64,000 nucleotides of DNA, from positions 1,550,001-1,614,000 of the forward strand of contig RCTD01000005.1 in NCBI GenBank assembly GCA_014898415.1, in the 5' to 3' direction. Under the pieces are notes generated by a model. It had not been told where the DNA came from. It searched no databases and saw only the letters and a program-made list of their open reading frames with translations. The stretch is from Stromatinia cepivora. Lineage: Eukaryota; Ascomycota; Leotiomycetes; Helotiales; Sclerotiniaceae. Positions 13,326 to 23,402 of this stretch are shown piece after piece. Position 1 is the first letter of the stretch. Every line of letters begins with the position of its first letter. The translations under genes were made by a program, and so were the position numbers.

Positions 13326-13516
13326 TGTTACGAACCTCAACTACGAAACGAGGGCTAGCCGAAAGCGGGCCGAATTGTACGCTAGTTTGAAGAGTTTTCA
13401 TCTATATAAGGAGGGAATTCTTCAATACGATTGAAAAAAGTAATGAAAAATCTTGATTCTAAAACCAAATTTATTGTTATTCGAATATTAGCCGATTCTT
13501 TGTTATGATTCTTATA
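13326..13516 (+). repeat. 5' LTR of element A
   Basis: A 191-bp LTR starting TGTTACGAACC. Its first 70 bp are nearly free of RIP changes (GC-rich, several CpG sites), while the inner end is mutated. Confidence 0.9.
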
Positions 13517-13745
13517 ATTCTTTTCATTCATTCTTGAAAACAACTCATCGATTAATTTGTGAATAATTTTATTTTTTGATTTATAAGATTTTTCGAATTT
13601 TATCGAAATATCTTCAAAAGGAAATCATCGAATTAAATCTAAAAAACGAACTTTTGAGATCCTTTGAAATTCATCTTCGAAATTTACCTTTAAAATATAT
13701 ACGAATTTGGCCTCAAAATGAATCTTCGAAAATCCTTCAGAATAT

Positions 13746-14027
13746 TGTCACGAATCGTGAACCACAGGAGGCTAATCACGTGATGCCCCTTATCTCCCAT
13801 ATTAATTAATGAGCTGATCGTCTGTGCACATGCATTATGAATTATACGATTTAGTATAATAAAATGATGATTTTAATAATGTATATGTATAGCCCTACAG
13901 TCTACAAATGGGTATTTGTATATATATATCTAATCGCTTTTTACAAGCTATAATTCTTCAATTATAAATTCTAAGGAATATAATTGATCTTGTTTATTTA
14001 ATTTTATTATGGTTTTTATATATTATA
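13746..14027 (+). repeat. 5' LTR of the nested gypsy element
   Basis: A 282-bp LTR starting TGTCACGAATCGTGAACC. The outer 55 bp keep CpG and CACGTG sites, and the inner end is rich in C-to-T changes. Confidence 0.9.
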
Positions 14028-16900
14028 TTATCTATAATTCATTTATAAGTGTTTGGTTATCTAATGGTTTTCTAAATAATACTTTATTTTAATAATATCT
14101 TTTTAGGTGAATTTTTACAAATGTTATATTCAGAGGAAGAAGATCTATTTTGATTTAGTTGATAAAGATATAAATACCTTTAGAAGTGTATTATTATTTT
14201 TATAATACAATGAACTCTTTCTTCTGTATATTCTGATCTTTCGAAAATTTATTCTGAGGAGTTATCCTCTTTTTTTTAATTATTTCAATAAACCCTTGAA
14301 GAAAATATAAATATAGGATTGAATAATATTATTATTGGAAAAAAGAAGATTGGTAAAGAGAAGATTTTAATATATAAAATTGATATTCTTAATAATTCAA
14401 TTACTTTTTTCGAATTATTATTACAATTATAAGATCTTTATATAATGATTATAAGTTTGAAAGAGGAGAATCGATAATTGAAAGTTATAATAATGATGAA
14501 TTTTATAATAATATAATCTTTTTTTAAGCTTTAAATGATATTTATATAAGTATTTAGATCAATAATAATATCTGAGATTCTTTTTATTCTTTTAATCGAA
14601 ATCTAAGGATCTTTATTTAAGTAAACTCGAAGATCCCGAAGTCAAAAGAAGAAAACTTTAATCAGATGATTTGATCATTTAGGGCTCTTTGATGGTTCTT
14701 TTTTTTTTTCAGAAAATAATGATTTATATAATAATCAGGGGTTTTTTCATTTAAAAAGCTGATTTAATTGATTAAGATTATATTTTTGTATCAATTATAA
14801 TTCGTAATGAGATATATATATATCAAAATCTATAAATCTTATTATTAAACTTAATAATGATATTGAATCTAAAACTAATTTATAGTAATTATTGATTATA
14901 GAATAATTCAAATTATATATTATATTATTTAAAAATGAAATATAATATTATATATATATAATTAATTAAATCGAATCAAAAGTATAAATACATTATTATA
15001 CTTTTTATATATAAATGCCCTAATTCACGATACTCGAATTAATCGGACAATTTATAGTAATCTATTGAAACCTGATCGAAATCGATAATATTTATTCTCA
15101 ATATGAAATATAAATTATATTTAATATAACTCGATATAACAATTTCCTAAAATGATATAGAAAATTCAGATTATTTGTTACTCAAATAAAGATTATCAAT
15201 AATAAAGTTTTATTTAGGAATCTCGAATAAAAGATTTCCGATTTCTTTTTACAAATAGTAACAATATTTATTAAGGATTATAAAATTATAAAAGAATTCG
15301 TGAATATATTTATTAAAATAGATCAAAATGAAGTTTCATTATAAAAATAAAATCGATATTATATTGAGCAAAACGCTTTTATAATTATTTGTAAATTAAT
15401 AATTACTACAAATCCTTTACAATCTTTTTGAAGCTTTAATAATCTCAATTTTGAAATCTTTATATTTCTGAAATCGTTTTCATTCTGGACTACTTCTTTC
15501 GAATATACCGGCTCTACTATATTCAATAATTATTCGAATTTCAAATATTCATTACTCTTTCCCTTTTCTGAAGCAATATATACATTGATACTTTATATCG
15601 ATAATCTCAATGAGATTGAAACAATATAAAAAGAAATAAAAGAATTTAAAGAATATCGGGATACCAGAGAAAACTTCAGTTCAGAAATTACAATTGAAGT
15701 TATATAGAATGTTTATTTAAAAGAAGAAAAGCATTTAAAATCAAATATTTAGATTCTGTTTCTATTTTAAGCGTTATATAGAATATAAGATTTTTTGATT
15801 TGATAAAGTTTATGAGAAAAAAAGTATTCATCCTTTCCTATAACTTTTCGAAAAATGATTATATTTATCGATTAAGAATATTTATTAATTTTAAAACAAA
15901 TGGCTTCGTTTTTATTAATATTATACTCTTTATTTGTTTATTTCCTATATTTAAATCAAGAATTATATTATTTGAAGTTTCAATTGAAATTAAAAAGTAT
16001 AATAATATACAAGATTATATTATTATTTATTTTATATTTTTTAATTTAATAATTGATAATTGTAAACAATCTTTTGTTCCTTTTTTTATTATTGAATTAA
16101 AGAATTATAATATTATTTTAAGTAGATTTTAGTTATCAGAGATTCGAGTGAAATTTGATTATTTCAATCGATATTTCGAATGATTTAAAAAGAGATTCTA
16201 TATTATCTTCTATTCAAATAATCTCCTTATTATTTAATTATTCTTTTGCAAATAGAAAATCGATCAATTAACTTAACAAAATATTGATCAACGAAATAAT
16301 CAATTCAAAGAATATTGAAATCGAAAAGATTTATAATTGAATAAATCAATTATAATTAATAATATATAACAAAAATCTTTAAATACAAATGTAATATAGA
16401 TTTTTATTGAAAAGAAAGAAACCTTGATTCCCTTCAAATTCAATCCATCTTCTTCCCAATCAATTATACTATTATTATAGATTTACAAATACCTTCCCTA
16501 TATATCGCCTAAAATCCTTAATCTATATATATTCAAACTTAATAAATTCCAATTAAAATATAAAAGAAATAAATATATTGAACTTTTTATCATTACTTTG
16601 AAAGAATTCGATAATATAATAAACTTCCAACAGAACGAATAATATACAGAAGAAAGAATACTGATTACCCTAATTGAATTCAAAAATACAAAAGTTCGAA
16701 AGAAATTCGATCAAATATTGATCGAAATCAATTCAGAATTTGAAATACTATTTGAATATCGATAATATTATCGAATCTTTTCCAAATATAAATTAAACAT
16801 CTTATCTTCTAATTGATTTTATAATTATAAAATTATATTGAAAGACAAAAAAGAACAAATCTTATATTATAATCTATTTTATAAAATATCTCTGGAATAA

Positions 16901-17392
16901 TTGGAAATCGTTAAAGAATATATTATGAATAATTTTAGTAAAGATTTTATTAAATCCAATCAAATCTTTTATACTATATTTATTCTATTCATTAAAAAAT
17001 CTAATAATAATTTGAGATTCTATATAAACTTTAGATTATTGAATTCTTTGATACATAAAGATCGATATCCCTTCTTTTTGATCGATAAAATACTTTCTCG
17101 ATTTTCCAATACCAAGATCTTTATCAAATTCGATATTTATCAAGTTTTTTATTATATAAAAATAAATCTTATTTCGGAAAAATATATTACCTTTCGAATC
17201 CGATATAAATCATACAAATATAAGGTTATACTATTTGAATTAACAAATGATCCTGCAATCTACCAATATTATATAAATGATATTTTATTCGATTATCTAA
17301 ATATTTTCTATACAATATACCTCAACAATATTTTAATCTACTCCGAAAATGAAAAAAAGTATCAAATTTATATTAAACTAATTCTCAAATAA
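16901..17392 (+). pseudogene. Gypsy reverse transcriptase fragment
   Basis: A 163-codon open stretch of the dead gypsy polyprotein. It shows the fingers/palm pattern (LRFYINFRLLN, KFDIYQ) and the catalytic-site equivalent YLNNILIYS, where the usual second and third residues DD are read as NN. That replacement (GAT to AAT) is the G-to-A change expected from RIP and would abolish polymerase activity. RNase H and integrase segments follow downstream. Confidence 0.88.
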
Positions 17393-18241
17393 TTAGAAAC
17401 CGCTAATCTATAAACAGATCTCAAGAAATACAAATTCAATATTATATACATTAAATATTTAGGCTTTATTATTTCTATTAAAAAAGTAAAAATGGATCTT
17501 AAAAAGATTAAAATAATTGAGAATTGGATCTTTCCGATAATAATAAAAGGGATCCAATCATTCTTCGGTTTTTGCAACTTTTATCGATAGTTCATTAAGG
17601 ATTACAATATAATAACAAAACCCTTCAACGAATTCATTAAAGCAAATATTAAATTTGTATTCGATAAAATATATTAAAACGCATTCAATATTTTGAAGAA
17701 AAAGCTCATCTCTATTCCACTCCTGCAATATTATAATTATCGATTCTTTTGTATACTCGAAATAAATATATCTGATAGAATAATTATTAATATATTATTA
17801 TAATAATATAATAAAGATTAATTATCTATAACTTATTTCTTCAAAATTATAATTGCTGCCGAATTGAATTATAAAATTCATAATAAGGAAATACTATTAA
17901 TTATTCAATCTTTCAATTATTGAAGAACAGAATTTACTGATTCACTATATAAAATCAAAATTTATATCGATTATAAGGCTCTCAAATATTTTATGATTAT
18001 TAAGATTTTCAATACCCGATAAATTCGTTGACCAGAAATTCTAATCAATTATAATTTCATTATTATATATCGTTCTGAAAAAAATAACCCTTTTATCAAT
18101 ACTTTAATCTATTAAACTAACGAATTAAACCTTTAGAATTATATCAAAAAAAAGAATCGCCTCCAATAGTTTATTAAAGATAACCAAATTGATACTGAAA
18201 TCATAAAAGAAGTTTTACGAAAATACCATCTAAATGAAACA

Positions 18242-18523
18242 ATGATTATTAATATCAATTTGAATGAAATCGCTTCTCGATTCGATCTAATTAACTATAT
18301 CATCAAAATAAATAAAACTACAAATAATTTACTAACATTCAGAATACAAACTATCCAAGATTATAAATATATATTACTTCAAAATGATCTTTTACTTTAT
18401 AATCACCATCTAATAATGCTTGACATCGATAACCTTCGAATTTATCTGATTCGTGAAATCTATAATTCCGTTTCCACTATTCATCCTGGTATAAGCAAAA
18501 CCTACCTTTTATTATTTCAATAA
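18242..18523 (+). pseudogene. Gypsy integrase N-terminal fragment
   Basis: A 93-codon open stretch ending in an H2C2 zinc-binding-like pattern (REIYNSVSTIHPGISKT), corresponding to the integrase start in Ty3/gypsy elements. Core-domain remnants follow to about 19,000, and a short frame at 19,042-19,227 matches the C-terminal half of the integrase core (PYNSLEG ... YTPKY). Confidence 0.8.
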
Positions 18524-20507
18524 TATTATTAATCCAGAATATACAATATTATAACCAGATATATATATAATTGTTATATTTACAAATACAATTCCGTTTT
18601 ATATAATCATACCCTTGATTTATTATATCCATTTCCAATTCTTAATCAAATATAGTAATATATTATTATGAATTATTATAACTTTAATAAGAATAAATAT
18701 AAATATAACAATATTTTAATCATTATTGATCGATTAACGAAACAAACTATTTTTATATTTTATCATAAATTAATCGATACTCAAATTCAAATATAAATAT
18801 ATCTTTACTATATATATCGATATTATAATCTCCCTAATATTATAATATTAAATAGCAATCTCCAATTCATATTACAATTCTAAAAGAAATTCAGTTAAAT
18901 CCTAGAAACCGATTTCAAACTATCCATTGCTCATTATCCTCAAATCAATAATCAAATTGAGATTTATAATCAATACCTTAATAATGGTTAAGACTGTTTG
19001 TTAATTATTATCAAAATGATTGATCAGAATTCCTATCTATAATGGATTACATGCAATTTACTTTTCCATACAACTCTTTAGAAGGGCTTATACTCTACAA
19101 AACTCTATACAGATATACACCGAAATATATATGGGAATGGAAGAAAGATATTAATAAGCCAATAAACGATATAAATATACATAATACCCGCATATATACA
19201 AAACATAATAAATTGGTTTTCGTATAAACAAAAAAAAATTTATTACATATCTAAACCAAAATATCAAAATCTATAAATACTTATCGATATAAAATCGATT
19301 TCGATATTAAAGATTATATATAACTTAATATAAAAAGTTACCCTACCCAAAGATTATTCAAAAACTAGATTTCCCAATTCAAAAAAGATTCAAGATTATT
19401 AATCGATTTGGAAGCTTTTTCAAATTCGAATTTTTGATTATAATAAAAATTCATCCTATTTTCCTTTCAAATCGATTATATAAGGTATACAACAATCCAC
19501 TTTCTGATCAAATATTCGAATTATCTCTGTTTATTAATATAATTAATAATTCGGAATAAAAAATAAAGAAGATCCTAATAATAAAGAAAATATAAAAAAC
19601 CCTATTATACAAAATCTTATGGTTTAATAACAATATCGATCTTACCTAATATCCTATTTCCGATTTTAAAATATTATTATACCTCCTATATGATTTTCAT
19701 TTAACTAATCCAATATTATTTGGTTCTTCTAATTAATTAATTGATTAAATAAAGCTTTATAAAAACAAAAAGGATAGTTATAATTATATAAATAATAATT
19801 TATTTATAAAACCAAGGGAAAAAAAGATATTCTTTAATTCAACAAATTAAATGTTATGATTTTATAATAATATATATATATACAATTATGAAAGAATCAA
19901 AAACTCATATAAATTCAAAGGAATTTGATTATATATATATATAACCCAAACTTTATATAATAAACGAACTACTACCATCAAAATAATACAAAAACAATAT
20001 ATTTCAAAAAACTTATACCTATAATTATTTTAAAAAATCATATAAAAAAGAAACTTGAATATAATAAAAATAAAATATAATATTACCCCTATCGATTTCG
20101 TTCAATTTGATTGATTTAATTAATTTGATCAATTAACTTAATCGATTTCGAAATTGATTATATTAATCACCCATTATCATTATATCATAATTCAACCTTC
20201 TTCCTTTTTCTATTAAAACTTTTCTTTTCAAAAATTCCCCAAATCAAAAAGAATACAAATCAATATTAATTTAACCAATTAATAAACAATTTAATCGATT
20301 TAATTAATTTATTCATCATTTTAATCAATTTGGTCAATTATTTTAATCAATTTGATCAATTTCCAATAAATTAACCAAATCAACCAAAATAATCAATCTA
20401 ATTGATTTAGAACTTATAAACCTTTATAAAACCTGATTTCCAATAAAATAGCAATAAAATAAAAGAATAAAATACTCAAAAACAAGTTTTTCCGAAAAAA
20501 AAAGTAA

Positions 20508-20789
20508 TATCACAAATCATAAACCATAAAAAACTAATCATATAATACTCCTTATCTCTTATATCAATTAATGAACTGATCATCCATATATATACATTAC
20601 AAATCATACAATTTAATATAATAAAATAATGATCCTAATAATATATACATACAGCCCCATAATCCACGAATGAGTATTTATATATATATATCTAATCACT
20701 CCTTACAAGTCATAGTTCTTCAATTATAGATTCTAAGGAACATAATTGACCCTATTTATTCAGCTCTATTACGGCTCTTATACATCACA
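20508..20789 (+). repeat. 3' LTR of the nested gypsy element
   Basis: A 282-bp partner of 13,746-14,027. Its start is heavily G-to-A converted, while its final 30 bp (TTACGGCTCTTATACATCACA region) are intact relative to the mutated 5' copy. Confidence 0.9.
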
Positions 20790-20960
20790 AATATTATCGA
20801 AAACCTTCGAAATTTACCTTCAAAACATATACGAATTTGGCCTCGAAATAAACCTTCGAAAACCCTTCGGAATATTATCGAAAATCTTCGAAATTTATCT
20901 TCAAAATATATACGAATTTGACCTCGAAATGAACCTTCGAAAATCCTTCGGAATATTATC
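20790..20960 (+). repeat. Tandem repeat of about 81 bp in element A
   Basis: Two adjacent units (about 20,797-20,879 and 20,880-20,960) begin GAAAACCTTCGAAATTTA and end CGGAATATTATC. A third unit lies at about 13,665-13,745, on the other side of the gypsy insertion, so the gypsy element landed inside this array. The units are in phase in an open frame (27 residues per unit, consensus ILSKTFEIYLQNIYEF). Confidence 0.75.
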
Positions 20961-21138
20961 GAAAACCTACCAAAAATACTACGAAAAACTTTCGAATCAA
21001 GAAAATCAAGAAAACAAGAAAAAGGAATTGAAAAGATCTATTCGAAAAATATGAATAGAATATACGAATCGAACCCTACTCTATTTTACGAAATTCGAAA
21101 GCGAATCTTTAAATCATATAAATCATTTAAACAAAAGA

Positions 21139-21226
21139 ACGAAAAGACGAAAAGACGAAAAGACGAAAAGACGAAAAGACGAAAAGACGAAAAGACGAAA
21201 AGACGAAAAGACGAAAAGACGAAAAG
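21139..21226 (+). repeat. 8-bp tandem repeat (GACGAAAA)n
   Basis: About eleven nearly perfect copies of an 8-bp unit inside element A. Because 8 is not a multiple of 3, any translation cycles through a 24-bp period (KTKRRKDE). Confidence 0.85.
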
Positions 21227-21294
21227 CATATAAAAAACCTTCAGAATCTCATCGAAAAACTAAAGAATTTTGAATATAAAAGTTGTTGAAAAGA

Positions 21295-21362
21295 TTAAAG
21301 ATATTGAAGTTGAAGATATTGAAGTTGAAGATATTGAAATTGAAGATATTGAAATTGAGATT
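21295..21362 (+). repeat. 15-bp tandem repeat in element A
   Basis: Four to five copies of a GAAGATATTGAAGTT-like unit give an acidic EDIEV pattern in the 70-codon open frame at 21,270-21,482. Confidence 0.75.
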
Positions 21363-21899
21363 ATTATAAAGCCTTTAATACTATCTTTGAAAAGTATAAT
21401 AAGCGAATTCATATACAATAATAATTGCATTTCTGTTTTCAAACAGAATCTTAACAAAATACTTGAAGTCTCTTCTTTTTAATAAAATATTAGGCCTTTT
21501 TCAAAAGGAGGAATAAAACTAGCCTTTATATAATTCTGAAGGATCACTAATAAAAACTAATTGTAAATAATCGGATCCATATCGAAAAACTAATATATTA
21601 GCTAAAAATAAAACAGTATTTATACTGGAAACATTATTTTGATACAAATTTGAATCGATATATTAATAAATATACAATTTGTTTTTAACAATTAATTATT
21701 TTTCATTTTTTTCATTTTCAAAAATTCAAATAAAGAAGCAAAGCTTATATTCTTTTAAAATAATAGATTTTATATTTCAGATTTCAAAAGAAAAAGCAAA
21801 TTGAAAACCCCCCCTTTATTATTTACCAAACCTATAAGATCATCAAAATCAACAAAAACGTCAATCCAAAAAGGGAAATATCAATATCCCTTATTCATT

Positions 21900-22090
21900 A
21901 AATCAAAAGTATACCTATCGAATCCGAATCGAAAGCATATCGAATCCGAATCGAAAGCATACCTGCCGAATCCAAATCGAAAACATACTTACCGAATCCG
22001 AATCGAAAGTATATCGAATTCGAGCTGAAAGTATACTCAACAAAAGTATATCGAACTCAAATCGAAAGTATATCCATCGAAAGTATACTT
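21900..22090 (+). repeat. Imperfect repeats of about 22 bp
   Basis: Repeated ATCGAATCCGAATCGAAAGC-like units with diverging copies towards 22,090, in the 3' half of element A. Confidence 0.6.
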
Positions 22091-22274
22091 ATCGAAATTG
22101 TATCGAAATCGAAATAAAAATGAATCGAAATTGAATATATATATAAGGGTTTTTAAATGATATTAAAGAATTTTCAAAGAAATAGAAATACTGAACTTTA
22201 TAAAATGAAGATATAAGCATTATAATTTCATTATTATAGGAATTAATAAAGTTTGAAAGGATTGAAAGGATTTC

Positions 22275-22454
22275 GATAGATCTATAATAGTTTTACAAAA
22301 AGATATACAATACAATATCGATAAATCTATAATAGTTTTACAAAAAAGTATACAATACAATATCGATAGATTTATAATAGTTTTATAAAAAACATATAAT
22401 ACAATATCAATGGATCTACAATAGTTTCACAAAAAGGTATACAATATAATATCA
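22275..22454 (+). repeat. 45-bp tandem repeat, four copies
   Basis: Four tandem units of 44-46 bp (starting at about 22,275, 22,320, 22,365 and 22,409) share the core TCTATAATAGTTTTACAAAA and lie just before the 3' LTR of element A. Confidence 0.8.
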
Positions 22455-22547
22455 AATGATATTAGTTTTGATTGGATATTTCAATTTAAATGATTTCATT
22501 TCAACATTAAAAACTTTTGAAAATGAAAGTTTCAGAAAGAAAGGCTC

Positions 22548-22738
22548 TATTACAAATCTCAACTACAAAACAAAGGCTAATCGAAAACAGACCGAATTAT
22601 ATACTAATTTGAAGAGTTTTCATTTATATAAAAAAGGAATTCTTCAATACAATTGAGAAAAGTAATGAAAAGTCTTGATTCTAAAATCAAACCTATTGTT
22701 ATTCGAATATTAGCCGATTCTTTACCATGATTCTCATA
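22548..22738 (+). repeat. 3' LTR of element A
   Basis: A 191-bp partner of 13,326-13,516. It starts TATTACAAATC (mutated) and ends ACCATGATTCTCATA (better preserved than the 5' copy). It is followed by TSD TAGAT. Confidence 0.9.
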
Positions 22739-22853
22739 TAGATAGAATAAGATGGGATGGGATGGGATGAAATAGTTATATTATATTAATCTATTATACT
22801 ACATACACCGCAGCAGTAAATCATAGCACATTTATAGATGCTGAAAACAGCAA

Positions 22854-23010
22854 GAAGATATAGAAGATATAGAAGATATAGAAGATATAGAAGATATAGA
22901 AGATATAGAAGATATAGAAGATATAGAAGATATAGAAGATATAGAAGATATAGAAGATATAGAAGATATAGAAGATATAGAAGATATAGAAGATATAGAA
23001 GATATAGAAG
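22854..23010 (+). repeat. 9-bp minisatellite (AGAAGATAT)n at the AT-block/gene-block border
   Basis: About 17 perfect copies of a 9-bp unit, with no mutation between copies. A short run of GATGG units (22,752-22,770) precedes it. Open frames through the array on both strands (RRY or YIF repeats) are products of the repeat, not genes. The remainder of 22,744-23,402 has no gene that I can see. Confidence 0.95.
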
Positions 23011-23402
23011 TTCAAAAATCAAAAGGGAAGAAAAAAGAAGAGAGAAAAGAAAAGCAAGACGATGTATATAATCAAGCAAATTATATAAGGAAAACAAAAA
23101 GTCATATTACAATACTAGCCAGCAACCTATTCATAGAATATAATATACCATTCCCTATTGCTAGTTCATTAATCATGCAGTCAGTGACTCCACCCTTCTT
23201 TCACCATTCCTTTCCCATAAACCTATTCTTCGCCTTCCTTGCCATTGTCCTCAAATACACCCATCGATATGCATAGTTAATTGACCGCTCTCAATTACCA
23301 TACCATACTAAATCAAGATGAGAATAAGTCTATTACCCCACCCTATGAATTTTTAGGCCTCTTTCCCAAGTATCCCAGGGTTACTATACAAACATTTCCC
23401 CA

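Larger units (their letters stand above)
13746..20789 (+). mobile_element. Ty3/gypsy retrotransposon, full length, RIP-inactivated, nested in element A
   Basis: Two 282-bp LTRs (13,746-14,027 and 20,508-20,789) are flanked by a perfect TSD AATAT (13,741-13,745 and 20,790-20,794). Plus-strand translation with stops ignored gives a gag-like region (about 14,100-15,750), RT (about 16,900-17,390), RNase H (about 17,690-18,050), integrase zinc-binding and core regions (about 18,240-19,230), and a post-integrase segment (about 19,230-19,520). RT-RNaseH-integrase order identifies Ty3/gypsy. A long AT-rich stretch without frames (19,550-20,507) precedes the 3' LTR. The element is about 7.0 kb, a normal size for the class. 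Confidence 0.9.
13326..22738 (+). mobile_element. Non-autonomous LTR element A, full length, interrupted by a gypsy element
   Basis: Two 191-bp LTRs (13,326-13,516 and 22,548-22,738) are flanked by a perfect TSD TAGAT (13,321-13,325 and 22,739-22,743). Removing the nested gypsy element and one TSD copy leaves about 2.36 kb. No protease, RT or integrase is visible in its own sequence, so it would need enzymes in trans. The interior instead consists of tandem repeats: about 81-bp units (20,790-20,960, with one more before the insertion at about 13,665-13,745), an 8-bp array, 15-bp units, a run of about 22-bp imperfect repeats, and four 45-bp units. A second copy enters the window at 1-374. Confidence 0.88.

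Noticed and set aside
13576..13809. 77-codon frame at the start of element A
   Set aside because: It runs across the gypsy TSD and LTR border at 13,745/13,746, so it is a chance fusion of two elements.
15800..16132. 110-codon plus-strand frame in the nested gypsy element
   Set aside because: It sits between the gag and pol regions, consists of AT-driven residues and has no recognisable motif; treated as part of the dead element.
22786..23097. Long open frames on both strands through the 9-bp array (RRY, YIF and LLY repeats)
   Set aside because: Any 9-bp repeat without a stop gives open frames in several phases; there is no coding signal outside the array.
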